DNA from: Gibbsiella quercinecans
GTDB lineage: Bacteria > Pseudomonadota > Gammaproteobacteria > Enterobacterales > Enterobacteriaceae
DNA length: 64,000 nucleotides
Assembly: GCF_002291425.1 (NCBI RefSeq)
Contig: NZ_CP014136.1
Span: forward strand, 3,844,001-3,908,000
Direction: 5' to 3'
Below, one piece after another: positions 1 through 7,490 of the stretch (positions within the stretch are counted from its first letter, which is position 1; every line of letters begins with the position of its first letter). The notes under the pieces were generated by a model. That model ran no database searches, was not told the DNA's origin, and saw nothing but the letters and a program-made list of their open reading frames with translations. Position numbers and translations under genes: made by a program.

Positions 1-110
1 CCCCAGATTTATAGTGTCAGAACCTGAATAATCTAGCATAAGAGTTCCTATGAAACTTCCGCTCTTGGCACTCTGAGGACGTTCGGCCCCCTCCAACTAT
101 TGCCGGAAGG

Positions 111-128
111 GCCGTCAGTGCTGACGGC
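111..128. repeat. Perfect 18-bp palindrome
   Basis: Arms GCCGTCAG (111-118) and CTGACGGC (121-128) flank TG. It lies just past the stop codon of the unknown gene that ends at 178 on the minus strand. It could help terminate that transcript, but no T-tract follows it, so its role is open. Confidence 0.4.
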
Positions 129-177
129 AAACACTTCTCAGTTGTGGCTTATTCATCGATGCATCATCCACAACAGA

Positions 178-510
178 TTACTTGACGTTTTTATAGGGAG
201 TAAATTCTCCCGGACGAGCTTGTGATCCTTTATTTTTAAGCTTTAGCTTTTGGCATAACCGAGCATAAATATCGGGAGGAAAACCTCCGTCAAATGACCA
301 TTCATCACCACGTTTCTTCATCTGCAGAACACCAGATATATTTTTATATTTAGCGCCAAGGTTATTCTTAACAATATATTCAGAAACCTCCGAGCTATGT
401 GTGAAGCCCTGCGCTGATAATTCTGTTACCAGTTCGTTAAACTCCTGTTCATTTAATGATTCAGTATTTGGTACTGAAAGGATTGTTTGCGGCTTACGTA
501 TAAATGCCAT
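178..510 (-). CDS. Small protein of unknown function in the island
   Basis: An open frame of 110 codons. I chose the ATG at 510 because GGAG sits about 8 nt upstream of it; an in-frame ATG at 522 lies before that ribosome-binding site. The protein is soluble, with no signal peptide or membrane segment. An acidic N-terminal half (residues 15-60) is followed by a basic, lysine-rich C-terminus. I do not recognise the family. It lies in the mobile island next to an IS110 remnant, so it is probably accessory cargo. The codon use is more AT-rich than the core genes to the right, which fits horizontal transfer. Confidence 0.6.
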   Translation of the reverse strand: MAFIRKPQTILSVPNTESLNEQEFNELVTELSAQGFTHSSEVSEYIVKNNLGAKYKNISGVLQMKKRGDEWSFDGGFPPDIYARLCQKLKLKNKGSQARPGEFTPYKNVK

Positions 511-686
511 AATGATCTCCATATATTTTACGTCTCAGCGTCATAAATGTGAGCTAAGTTTGCAATGAAAAGCTTCCGGGGCCAGCACTTAACTCTATCC
601 CATTTTGTAAAATCGGCAAAGAGAGGACCAGTTCCTCATGATGTCAGCCATGTCCGCTTCACGCCCTGAGGCACTCGACAAGTTTT

Positions 687-947
687 TTATGACTTCAGTA
701 AGGGCGAATTTATCTCTTTGAGTGCCAGCAAGTATTTTGCTTCGTCGTAGCATGTTCTGGCCTTCCAGCAGTGGTAAATGATCCTTATCCATTTGAACGC
801 CAGAGCCTGGATCGCGGATTGATGAGATTTTCCCTTTTCTCTCTGCCCCTGATAATACAGTTTGGCCCAGTATGATGAGTTAACCGTCTTCGCAGTCCAT
901 TCCACGAATGTCTGTCGGACGAACTTGGCACATAGCCGCCTGCCGGA
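687..947 (-). pseudogene. IS110-family transposase, C-terminal remnant
   Basis: About 86 codons remain, read down to a stop at 687-689. They contain the stretch RRLCAKFVRQTFVEW followed by ALAFKWIRIIYHCWK and YDEAKYLLALK, which is typical of the C-terminal part of IS110/IS1328-type transposases (transposase_20 domain). A TAA at 948-950 closes the frame upstream. The N-terminal DEDD catalytic domain and the first part of the C-terminal domain are missing, so the gene is dead. It marks past insertion activity in the island. Confidence 0.75.
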
Positions 948-1021
948 TTAGATTGCGCTCAGATCAGCAAAAGAGCCAGATCGAGCATGGGTCAGAACAC
1001 GCCGATTTATTCAACGACACT

Positions 1022-1897
1022 CTACAGCGCTTTCCCATAAACCCGCTCCACATACCGCCCACGTCCATCACCATGCCCTAAATCCATCGACACCAGCGAG
1101 CGGGCTTCCCGGTTGCTGAACCCCTGTCGCCGGTAATAACGCATCGCATCCTGCGCCCATGCGTAACGCAGGCTGTGCGGGGAATATTGCCCCTTTAGTC
1201 CTGCCAGAACGGTTTGCGAGCGCCAGCGATTCATGGCGCTTTTCAGATCCGGTTTATCAATCAGCCGATCGTTGCGGGTAGCGGCAATCGCCAGCGCCTG
1301 ATTCACCGTCTGCATTAACACTTTCCGATCCAGCACCCGCGTTTGTCGGGGCCGTCCGCCCTTGGTGCCAAATACTACCGTCAATTGCTCGTCGCCCCGT
1401 TCCAGCGCGGTGGCCCATGTCTGAAGCGACTGCGAACACTGCACCGCTTCCTGTGAGCGCAGGCCCATCATGCGAGCCAGTTGCAGCGTCAGCGCGAGTC
1501 CGGTGTCTTTCTGTTGCAGGGTTGCCAGCGCTGCCTGATAGCGCTCCGGCGTAATCGCCTGCCGCGTACCGTCCCGGCTGGCGCCGCTCAGCCCTAACGC
1601 CTTGTTGCTCAAGCGTTCCGCATCCGCCAGCTTAACTCGCCCGGCGGTGCGCAGCATCACCCGTACCGCCGCCATTTCGTTATGCAGCGTGCGTAGAGTA
1701 ATTCCCTGTTCTAACCGCCCGGCGATATAGCATTCGATATGTTTCGCTTTCAGATGCTGCACCGTGCGTATCTGAATATTCAAAGACAGCAGGTGGCTGG
1801 CAAGCCGCTCTGCAATTTTTAGTCGGTCATGTACCGTCTTATGGCTGCCGCCAGCCTGTCGGGCCAGCGTCTGCATCTCCCGGCTTAATCGTGACAT
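1022..1897 (-). CDS. Tyrosine recombinase (Integrase_1 type, island-borne)
   Basis: A 291-aa site-specific recombinase with an N-terminal SAM-like core-binding half and a C-terminal catalytic half. The catalytic set looks complete: an Arg in the GLRSQE motif, H241-x-x-R244, H275 in LGHGDGRGRY, and a nucleophile Tyr (282 or 287). It resembles the integrase-domain proteins of enterobacterial islands and ICEs (PF12834/PF12835), not the P4-type integrase further right. A GGGGGG ribosome-binding site precedes ATG 1897. Upstream lies a long hairpin-rich non-coding stretch that could hold its recombination site. Its target is unknown. Confidence 0.85.
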   Translation of the reverse strand: MSRLSREMQTLARQAGGSHKTVHDRLKIAERLASHLLSLNIQIRTVQHLKAKHIECYIAGRLEQGITLRTLHNEMAAVRVMLRTAGRVKLADAERLSNKALGLSGASRDGTRQAITPERYQAALATLQQKDTGLALTLQLARMMGLRSQEAVQCSQSLQTWATALERGDEQLTVVFGTKGGRPRQTRVLDRKVLMQTVNQALAIAATRNDRLIDKPDLKSAMNRWRSQTVLAGLKGQYSPHSLRYAWAQDAMRYYRRQGFSNREARSLVSMDLGHGDGRGRYVERVYGKAL

Positions 1898-2212
1898 ATG
1901 TTATCCCCCCATCCTCAATAACCTCTGTTCTCCGGCGCACGGCGATTTACGACACGGGGAAACCGTGCCGCACTGAGCAATACCTGCGCGCCGGAGCGGC
2001 AGCGGTTGAGGTATGACGGAGATATCGGTTATGCACTCGGTGCAGCCGCCTGCATCAGCAGGGTAATCCCCTCAGGCTGAAAGCCTGCCTCAGGTATCGG
2101 TTCAGTCCTCCTCTGATAAGTGGGTTGATGAGAATTGACGCAGAAAATGTGCGTCAGATGACAGGGCACGCCGGAAAGCGTTGTGGCGTAAGGGCTGGCG
2201 CAGGGTTTGTTC

Positions 2213-2257
2213 GCGGCGTCACTTGCAACGGCTATGCGCCGTATGAAGTGACGCCGC
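2213..2257. repeat. Nested inverted repeat (12-bp outer, 5-bp inner stem)
   Basis: The outer arms GCGGCGTCACTT (2213-2224) and AAGTGACGCCGC (2246-2257) match perfectly. Inside them ACGGC (2228-2232) pairs with GCCGT (2238-2242). A single long hairpin or cruciform is predicted. It is not followed by a T-tract, so it is not an ordinary terminator. Confidence 0.7.
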
Positions 2258-2573
2258 AGCCTCATTGAAGTATTCGCTGAGGCAGCAAAAGGCCGCAGAC
2301 GGTTGCGCCAGCAATAGAGGTTGTTGTACGCATCAGTGCGTATGCAAAAAGGATGCAGCCCTAAGGCATTGGGATAAGGTAGCTACCATCGCCGCAGCGA
2401 TCACCCGCAAAAGGGTAGCGGGGCGGGTTGGGGGTCGACCACACAGGCTGGGCCTGCGCGTTGCCTTGAAGGTCGTGGCAACATGGGAATGCTGCTTGCA
2501 GCAGCGGTATCGCACTGACAATTTACTGCGCCAAAATCCGTATATCAAGCGGCTAACGCGCTGCGCTTGTTGG

Positions 2574-2614
2574 CTCCTCACTGGATTTCTATTCCATAGA
2601 AATCCAGTGAGGAG
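2574..2614. repeat. Perfect 19-bp inverted repeat, 3-nt loop
   Basis: The arm at 2574-2592 (CTCCTCACTGGATTTCTAT) is exactly complementary to 2596-2614, with TCC as the loop. There is no T-run on either side. It lies 50 bp past the 3' end of the Ner-like gene. It could be a terminator, a recombination site or a replication structure. Confidence 0.75.
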
Positions 2615-2664
2615 TGTCTAAATCCACCAACAGGATGAAAAAAAATTTTGTAAATTTTTAGTGG

Positions 2665-2910
2665 CTAATCCGAGGTTCCATCTCGGTATTGTTGATGTTG
2701 TCCGCTGTTATAACGCGAAGGCCAGATCTCTTCGGGGCGTTTATGCAAGGCTTCGGCGATTAAGCGTTCTCCTTTAGGCCAATGGCGCGTCAGTGTATTT
2801 GCCAAAGTGGAAGAGGCGAGTCCCGCTTCTCTGGAAACCGCAGCCAGCGTTGTGCCTTTCTTTCTTAAACCAGCAATGATATCTGCCGGATGCCAGTCTT
2901 GTTCGGTCAT
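2665..2910 (-). CDS. Ner/Nlp-type winged helix regulator
   Basis: An 81-aa DNA-binding protein of the Ner family (HTH_35), known from Mu-like phages as an early-promoter repressor and from enterobacteria as Nlp/SfsB. The N-terminal sequence DWHPADIIAGLRKKG and the helix-turn-helix segment SREAGLASSTLANTL fit that family, as does the closing RPEEIWPSRY. It starts at ATG 2910 and is divergent from the XRE regulator at 3069. The 158-bp gap between them holds two operator-like palindromes, so the pair probably forms a small genetic switch for the island. Confidence 0.85.
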   Translation of the reverse strand: MTEQDWHPADIIAGLRKKGTTLAAVSREAGLASSTLANTLTRHWPKGERLIAEALHKRPEEIWPSRYNSGQHQQYRDGTSD

Positions 2911-2990
2911 CGGAAGTTACCCTCGTTAGTAGTCATAAGACAGAGTCAGCGAAGTTGCCTTCTTCCGACTCAGGCATGTTTTATGTTTCT

Positions 2991-3009
2991 TCTTTAGGAA
3001 GTCTAAAGA
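2991..3009. promoter_or_regulatory. Operator-like palindrome O1 of XRE gene 1
   Basis: TCTTTAG-N5-CTAAAGA, perfect 7-bp arms. It lies about 60 bp before the XRE gene at 3069 and in the divergent region shared with the Ner-like gene. The same motif recurs before the second XRE gene. Confidence 0.65.
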
Positions 3010-3014
3010 TAATG

Positions 3015-3037
3015 AATCTTAAGGAATGCTAAAGATT
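3015..3037. promoter_or_regulatory. Operator-like palindrome O2 of XRE gene 1
   Basis: Arms AATCTTAAG and CTAAAGATT (one mismatch) flank the 5-nt spacer GAATG. Its centre is 26 bp from that of O1. That places the two half-turn-matched sites on nearly the same face, as expected for cooperative repressor dimers. Confidence 0.6.
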
Positions 3038-3068
3038 CTGTCAATACAGTTATTGGTGGCAGATCCTT

Positions 3069-3350
3069 ATGATCCCTGAACGTCTTAAAAATGCGAGGTT
3101 ACGGGCTAATCTGACGCAAGAGCAGCTTGGCGTATTAGCCGGGATTGGCGAAGAGACGGCCTATTCTCGTCTCTCGCAGTATGAGAGCGGAACGCATACG
3201 CCATCGTTCAAAACGGTTTGCGCCTTTGCACACGCATTGAACGTGCCAGAGAGCTATTTCTACACCGTGGACGATAGCTTTGCAGAAGCGATCCTGACAC
3301 TGTATGCCGGTGAAACCGTACGGTGGCAACGCACACCAGATGACAAATAA
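3069..3350 (+). CDS. XRE-family regulator 1
   Basis: A 93-aa protein that is nearly all helix-turn-helix (residues 4-60: LKNARLRANLTQEQLGVLAG, then SRLSQYESGTHTPSF), followed by a short C-terminal tail beginning VPESYFYTVDD. It has phage-repressor-like HTH_3 architecture with no sensor domain. It is a close paralogue of the next gene, with the same length class, the same first residues and the same YFY-VDD tail. Two palindromes upstream suggest autoregulation and control of the divergent Ner-like gene. Confidence 0.85.
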   Translation: MIPERLKNARLRANLTQEQLGVLAGIGEETAYSRLSQYESGTHTPSFKTVCAFAHALNVPESYFYTVDDSFAEAILTLYAGETVRWQRTPDDK

Positions 3351-3379
3351 GGGCAGGGTACACACTAAGCGCGTCGCCA

Positions 3380-3398
3380 TCTTTATAAACTCTAAAGA
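3380..3398. promoter_or_regulatory. Operator-like palindrome O1 of XRE gene 2
   Basis: TCTTTAT-N5-CTAAAGA, one mismatch from the O1 site of XRE gene 1, at an equivalent place before the second XRE gene. Confidence 0.55.
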
Positions 3399-3403
3399 AA
3401 ATT

Positions 3404-3426
3404 CATATTGAGGAATGCTAAAGATT
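3404..3426. promoter_or_regulatory. Operator-like palindrome O2 of XRE gene 2
   Basis: The right arm CTAAAGATT and spacer GAATG are identical to O2 of XRE gene 1; the left arm keeps 6 of 9 positions. Centre-to-centre distance to the preceding site is again 26 bp. Confidence 0.5.
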
Positions 3427-3458
3427 ACCGCAATACATTAACTGCCGGTAATAACTGA

Positions 3459-3725
3459 ATGATTCCTAAGCGTTTGAAAGCGGCCAGATTAAGAGCGAAT
3501 CTTACGCAGGAGAAGCTCGGCGTACTGGCTGGTATCGAAGAGGCTACCGCCTATTCGCGTCTGTCTCATTATGAAAATGGCACGCATAAACCCACGTTTG
3601 AATTGGCCTGCGAATTTGCCCGTGTACTCAATGTGCCGGAGTGCTACTTTTACATTGTTGACGATGAATTCGCAGAAGATGTGCTGAATTTGTACCTTGA
3701 GCGTTCCCGACGCAAAGAAAAATAA
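3459..3725 (+). CDS. XRE-family regulator 2 (tandem paralogue)
   Basis: An 88-aa helix-turn-helix protein, a clear tandem duplicate of the gene at 3069: both share RLRANLTQE-LGVLAG, TAYSRLS-YE-GTH and the YFY-VDD tail. The duplication includes the upstream operators. The tail is basic (ERSRRKEK), whereas gene 1 ends in a neutral stretch, so partner or DNA contacts may have diverged. It is convergent with the integrase gene and separated from it by a strong terminator. Confidence 0.85.
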   Translation: MIPKRLKAARLRANLTQEKLGVLAGIEEATAYSRLSHYENGTHKPTFELACEFARVLNVPECYFYIVDDEFAEDVLNLYLERSRRKEK

Positions 3726-3729
3726 CGCG

Positions 3730-3774
3730 TCTCCCGCCTCACACCATCACTTGCTTATGGTGTGAGGCGGGAGA
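3730..3774. terminator. Bidirectional terminator, perfect 18-bp stem
   Basis: The arms at 3730-3747 and 3757-3774 are exactly complementary (TCTCCCGCCTCACACCAT) with a 9-nt loop. It sits between the convergent XRE gene 2 and integrase. Confidence 0.8.
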
Positions 3775-3794
3775 GAAAACACGGCCTCATACAA

Positions 3795-5036
3795 TCACCC
3801 GATCGCCTTAAGTCCCCGGACTCCGCCTTCCAGCACGCTGCCGTTGTCCGCCGCTTTCACAAAGTCAGCCCACCATTGCATCATGGGGCGACGTTGTTCC
3901 AGATAATCGCTGCGGTTATAGGCCCGGCGTACTTCATTTTTATCTACGTGGGCGAGGGCGGCTTCGATGACATCGGGCGGAAAGCCTTGCTCATTGAGCG
4001 CGGTGCTGGCAATGGAGCGCATGCCGTGGGATACCAGAATGCCGCCTAATCCAGCGCGTTTCAGCGCGGCGTTGACTGTCTGGCTATTCATTGGCTGTAA
4101 CGGCTTAATGTGGCTGGGGAAAACATATTCCCGCTGGCTGCTTAAGGGCTTCATTAGCGCCAGAATCGCCAACGCCTGTTCTGACAGCGGAACGATATGT
4201 ACCCGCTTCATTTTCATGCGTTCGGCCGGAATGCGCCATTCTTTAGCTTCCAGCTCGATCTCTTGCCAGCGCGTCTCAGCGGCTTCGACAGGGCGGGTGA
4301 GGGTGAGAAGCTGCCACATGAACAGACAGCGGGTCGGTAACTCGATATTTGCCAGCCGCATTGTTTGCATCAGTTGCGGTAGTTGATCCGGGCGGATGCT
4401 GGGCATGTGCTTTTTCTGCGGTTTCTCGAATGCCTTGCTGATATTGACGCTGGGAGCCGCATCGATCAGACCAACGTTCATGGCATAGATCATCACTTCG
4501 TTAATCCGCTGGCATAACCGCCTTACCGTTTCCAGCGCGCCTCTGGCCTGTACCGGCTGAATAGCCTGCACCAGCGTGCGCGCTTTAATATCCGTGATGC
4601 TGATATCGCCGATGGCGGGAAAGATATCCTTTTCGAGGGAGCGCTGGATATCGGAGGCATAGTCGGCGGTGACGCTGCTCTTTTTTAGCTGTAGCCAGCG
4701 TTCGGCAACGACCTTAAAGGTGTTGGATTGGGTTTCCAGCGCTTGCTTGCGCAATGAAAGCTGGTGTTCATAAGGGTCAATATCTTTTACCAGCAGGGCG
4801 CGGGCCGCTGTACGGCGTTGCCGGGCGTCGGCCAGAGTAACTTCGGGATAAGGCCCAAAAGTCAGTTTTGCGCGCTTTTTGGTTAAAGGCCGGTAGTAGC
4901 GCATCTGCCAGACTTTCCTGCCGCTGCTTTTGATGAGCAGTTGCAGACCGTCGCCGTCATGCAGTGTGTAATCCGCCTCCTGTGGTTTGGCGGCTTTGAT
5001 CTCCGTATCGGTGAGGGGTTTTGTTAACCGTGCCAT
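3795..5036 (-). CDS. intA: CP4-57-type integrase (P4 family), ssrA-associated
   Basis: A 413-aa tyrosine recombinase closely resembling E. coli IntA of prophage CP4-57. It has an N-terminal DUF4102 arm-binding domain (TDTEIKAAKP, DGDGLQLLIKSSG), a core-binding domain, and a catalytic domain with H337-x-x-R340, H363 and Tyr373. I start it at ATG 5036 because GGAGG precedes that codon; an ATG at 5051 is upstream of the ribosome-binding site. It sits just downstream of the ssrA 3' end in the same direction, the arrangement of ssrA-integrated islands. Five GGTACC repeats lie right before the start. Confidence 0.93.
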   Translation of the reverse strand: MARLTKPLTDTEIKAAKPQEADYTLHDGDGLQLLIKSSGRKVWQMRYYRPLTKKRAKLTFGPYPEVTLADARQRRTAARALLVKDIDPYEHQLSLRKQALETQSNTFKVVAERWLQLKKSSVTADYASDIQRSLEKDIFPAIGDISITDIKARTLVQAIQPVQARGALETVRRLCQRINEVMIYAMNVGLIDAAPSVNISKAFEKPQKKHMPSIRPDQLPQLMQTMRLANIELPTRCLFMWQLLTLTRPVEAAETRWQEIELEAKEWRIPAERMKMKRVHIVPLSEQALAILALMKPLSSQREYVFPSHIKPLQPMNSQTVNAALKRAGLGGILVSHGMRSIASTALNEQGFPPDVIEAALAHVDKNEVRRAYNRSDYLEQRRPMMQWWADFVKAADNGSVLEGGVRGLKAIG

Positions 5037-5037
5037 A

Positions 5038-5102
5038 GGTACCTCCATCATTTAGGTACCCGCTAAATGGGTACCTGCCTTTCGGGTACCTAAGAAGGTA
5101 CC
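5038..5102. repeat. Five GGTACC repeats between int and ssrA
   Basis: GGTACC occurs at 5038, 5055, 5070, 5085 and 5097, mostly as A/G-GGTACC-T/C, spaced 12-17 bp apart. Placement between integrase and the ssrA terminator fits arm-type integrase binding sites or an autoregulatory operator; the first copy overlaps the integrase ribosome-binding region. Confidence 0.65.
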
Positions 5103-5148
5103 TAAAAGTTGTGGAAGCCACAAGATCGCCCCAGCGCCCAGCAGACGT

Positions 5149-5182
5149 AAAAAAGCCCGCAGGGCTTGTGCCATGCGGGCTT
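5149..5182 (-). terminator. ssrA terminator
   Basis: On the minus strand AAGCCCGC (5182-5175) pairs with GCGGGCTT (5160-5153) and runs into a T-tract. E. coli ssrA ends with a very similar GCCCGC hairpin. Confidence 0.85.
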
Positions 5183-5216
5183 AGTGGACTTCTTTGGCGT
5201 TCTATAGAACAAAATT

Positions 5217-5579
5217 TGGTGGAGCTGGGGGGATTTGAACCCCCGTCCGAAATTACTACACCGTTGGCACTACATGCTTAGTCCAATCTTTACATTCGCC
5301 TGCCAGCTGCGGATGGACACGCCACTAACAAACTAGCCTGATTGGATTTAACGCTTCAACCCCAGGCAGGGTATCCACGCGATCTCTTTTGGATTTGACC
5401 TCTCTTGATCCCCGTCCTAAGAGCGGAGGCTAGGGAGAGAGGGCTCAGAGCAGGTTATTAAGCTGCTAAAGCGTAGTTTTCGTCGTTTGCGACTATTTTT
5501 TTGCGGCTTTTTACGAGGCCAACCGCCCCTCGGCATGCTCCTAAGGCTTCACAATCCCGTCGAATCCAGAATCAGCCCC
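5217..5579 (-). ncRNA. ssrA: tmRNA (ssrA)
   Basis: A 363-nt transfer-messenger RNA that frees stalled ribosomes and tags the nascent protein for degradation. Its 5' end is GGGGCTGATTCTGG and its 3' end is the tRNA-like acceptor ending in CCA at 5219-5217. The tag frame at 5490-5461 encodes ANDENYALAA, followed by tandem TAA stops at 5460-5455. The length equals that of E. coli tmRNA. Its partner SmpB is encoded just upstream on the same strand. The 3' end is an integration target, here flanked by intA. Confidence 0.97.
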
Positions 5580-5628
5580 AGTAACTAAACAGCAGTATAA
5601 CAGAAGTTTACCCTGCTACGCCAGCAAC

Positions 5629-6114
5629 TTAACGGCCGGCGGCGTTCTTCATGATGCGGGCTTTCGCCGTTTGCCATTCGCGCTCTTTAATGTTGTCGCG
5701 CTTATCGTGCTCTTTTTTACCTTTGGCTACGCCAATTTTCAGTTTGGTCCAAGCATTCTTCCAGTACATGGAAAGGGCGACCACGGTGTAGCCTTCGCGG
5801 TTAACGCGGCCGAGCAGTGAATCAAGCTCGCGTTTGTTCAGCAACAGTTTGCGTGAACGCGTGGGATCGCACACCACGTGCGTAGAAGCCACGTTCAGTG
5901 GCGTGATGGTGGCACCAAACAGATAAGCTTCGCCGTCGCGGAACATAACGTAGCTGTCACTGATGTTGGCCTTGCCAGCACGCAGCGATTTAACTTCCCA
6001 CCCTTGCAGGGACAGGCCGGCTTCGAACTCTTCTTCAATGAAGTATTCGTAGCGGGCGCGCTTGTTTTGCGCAATGGTGGCGGAACCGGGTTTGTATGCT
6101 TTTTTCTTTGTCAT
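5629..6114 (-). CDS. smpB: SsrA-binding protein SmpB
   Basis: A 161-aa (family about 160) partner of tmRNA that holds its tRNA-like domain in the ribosome. It starts [20 protein letters not shown]. The oligonucleotide-binding barrel includes [20 protein letters not shown]. The basic C-terminal tail ([15 protein letters not shown]) is the part that enters the empty mRNA channel. The gene is 49 bp upstream of ssrA on the same strand. Confidence 0.97.
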   Translation of the reverse strand: MTKKKAYKPGSATIAQNKRARYEYFIEEEFEAGLSLQGWEVKSLRAGKANISDSYVMFRDGEAYLFGATITPLNVASTHVVCDPTRSRKLLLNKRELDSLLGRVNREGYTVVALSMYWKNAWTKLKIGVAKGKKEHDKRDNIKEREWQTAKARIMKNAAGR

Positions 6115-6274
6115 AGTGCGGTCATTATACTGGATGCCGCAGCGAAAGAAATCCTTTCCCGTTCAGCACATGCGTAATTTCTCGCTTTTTGCGCCGGGTA
6201 AATCAAGCGTAGATTTTTTGTCTGATGCCCGATCGATGTTATTATCTGCGCGTTTATGATTCACAGGAAATGAT

Positions 6275-6709
6275 ATGCCACAGATCAGTCGGTCTGCGTT
6301 GGTACCGTTCAGTGCTGCGCAGATGTACCAATTGGTTAATGATGTTCATTCTTACCCTGATTTCCTGCCGGGTTGCACCGGTAGCCGCGTGCTCAACGCC
6401 ACGGATAAGGAAATGACGGCGGCGGTAGATGTCGCCAAGGCGGGGATTAGCAAAACGTTTACCACACGTAACACCTTGCAGGATAACCAAAGCATCAATA
6501 TGCAGCTTGTGGATGGCCCATTCCGCAAACTGATGGGCGGCTGGCATTTCACGCCGCTGAGCCCCGATGCCTGCAAGGTGGAGTTACATCTGGATTTTGA
6601 ATTCACTAATAAGCTGATCGAGTTGGCTTTCGGTAAAGTGTTCAAAGAGCTGGCAGGCAGCATGGTGCAAGCGTTCACCCAGCGGGCCAAAGAGGTTTAC
6701 AGTGCCTGA
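6275..6709 (+). CDS. ratA: Ribosome-association toxin RatA
   Basis: A 144-aa START/polyketide-cyclase-like protein ([29 protein letters not shown]). In E. coli RatA binds 50S subunits and blocks 70S formation; other work links it to coenzyme Q-type lipid binding. An AGGAAA ribosome-binding site precedes ATG 6275. It overlaps rnfH by 8 nt, forming a two-gene unit that was once described as toxin-antitoxin. Confidence 0.93.
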   Translation: MPQISRSALVPFSAAQMYQLVNDVHSYPDFLPGCTGSRVLNATDKEMTAAVDVAKAGISKTFTTRNTLQDNQSINMQLVDGPFRKLMGGWHFTPLSPDACKVELHLDFEFTNKLIELAFGKVFKELAGSMVQAFTQRAKEVYSA

Positions 6710-6986
6710 TATCCGGGTCGAAGTGGTCTACGCACTGCCGGAGCGCCAGTACCTGCGCACGGTTACCCTGGCGCAGGGCAGCAGTGTTGAACAGGCGATC
6801 CGGGCTTCCGGGCTGTTGGAACTGCGCAGCGAGATCGATCTTGCCGCCAACAAGGTGGGCATCTATAGCCGCCCGGCCAAGCTGGGGGATGAAGTGAATG
6901 ATGGCGATCGGGTGGAGATCTACCGGCCGTTAATTGCCGATCCGAAAGAGTTGCGCCGCCAGCGGGCGGAAAGAGCAAAAAAATAA
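6702..6986 (+). CDS. rnfH: RnfH family ubiquitin-fold protein
   Basis: A 94-aa member of the RnfH family, a beta-grasp fold; its precise function is unsettled. It starts with GTG at 6702, inside the ratA stop region, which implies translational coupling. It ends with a basic tail, [12 protein letters not shown], and is followed at once by a terminator. Confidence 0.92.
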   Translation: MPDIRVEVVYALPERQYLRTVTLAQGSSVEQAIRASGLLELRSEIDLAANKVGIYSRPAKLGDEVNDGDRVEIYRPLIADPKELRRQRAERAKK

Positions 6987-7012
6987 GGCGCGGAAGGCGC
7001 CTTGTTTTTTTG
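6985..7012 (+). terminator. Terminator of ratA-rnfH
   Basis: AAGGCGC (6985-6991) pairs with GCGCCTT (6997-7003), loop GGAAG, followed by a run of T. The stem begins on the rnfH stop codon. Confidence 0.85.
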
Positions 7013-7085
7013 CTACCCATCACCGGAAAGTGCGCCAGCCTGGCAAGGCCAGCGCCACCTGCGATGATAACGGGCGCCGGGCTGA

Positions 7086-7424
7086 TTAATTGGTCAGCGC
7101 TGGCTTGTTCTGAATATCCGTCAATACACCCGCACTATCAAAACTCAGCGTCAGCGTTTGTTGGCTGATTGGCTCATGGCCAGGCTGCTGGCGGAACACA
7201 TAGAACCACGTTTGAGTACCGAACGGATCTTGCATCATAGGGGTACCCAAGGTGTAAGCGACCTGCTGTTGGGTCATACCTTTGTGAATTTTCGCCACAT
7301 CGGCTGCTGTTAAGTAGTTCCCCTGATTGATATCCGGCCGGTAAACCACTTTTTCAAAAGTTGAACAGCCTGCAGTCAGCATCACAAGAACCACAGCGGC
7401 AGCAGTCAGCATTTTACAGCGCAT
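7086..7424 (-). CDS. bamE: Outer membrane assembly lipoprotein BamE
   Basis: A 112-aa small lipoprotein of the BAM complex that inserts beta-barrel proteins in the outer membrane. The signal peptide [20 protein letters not shown] ends in a lipobox (LTAGC). The mature part has the BamE fold motifs [20 protein letters not shown] and [18 protein letters not shown] start it at ATG 7424, preceded by AAGGAATG; an upstream in-frame ATG would spoil the signal peptide. The gene lies downstream of recN, as in E. coli. Confidence 0.95.
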   Translation of the reverse strand: MRCKMLTAAAVVLVMLTAGCSTFEKVVYRPDINQGNYLTAADVAKIHKGMTQQQVAYTLGTPMMQDPFGTQTWFYVFRQQPGHEPISQQTLTLSFDSAGVLTDIQNKPALTN

Positions 7425-7490
7425 AGTAATTACATTCCTTTTGGGCATAGGGTGCCGATGATAATAGACCTTGCAGCAGTTGGAAACCTT

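Larger units (their letters stand above)
1898..2664. other. 767-bp hairpin-rich non-coding stretch
   Basis: No convincing gene lies here: the short open frames lack ribosome-binding sites and family resemblance. Several strong inverted repeats do. CTCCGGCGC (1930-1938) pairs with 1988-1996. Around 2136-2156, TGACGCA pairs with TGCGTCA. A nested cruciform spans 2213-2257, TACGCA/TGCGTA spans about 2327-2342, and a perfect 19-bp hairpin spans 2574-2614. The density of structure upstream of a recombinase suggests recombination or replication sites, or a structured RNA. Confidence 0.5.

Noticed and set aside
2029-2621. Two short open frames in the hairpin-rich stretch
   Set aside because: No ribosome-binding sites, no family resemblance, and strong inverted repeats cut through them.
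1-5216. Second copy of the ssrA 3' end as the other att site
   Set aside because: No match to the GGAGCTGGGGGGATTTGAAC segment found in the left part of the window; the site must lie further left if it exists.
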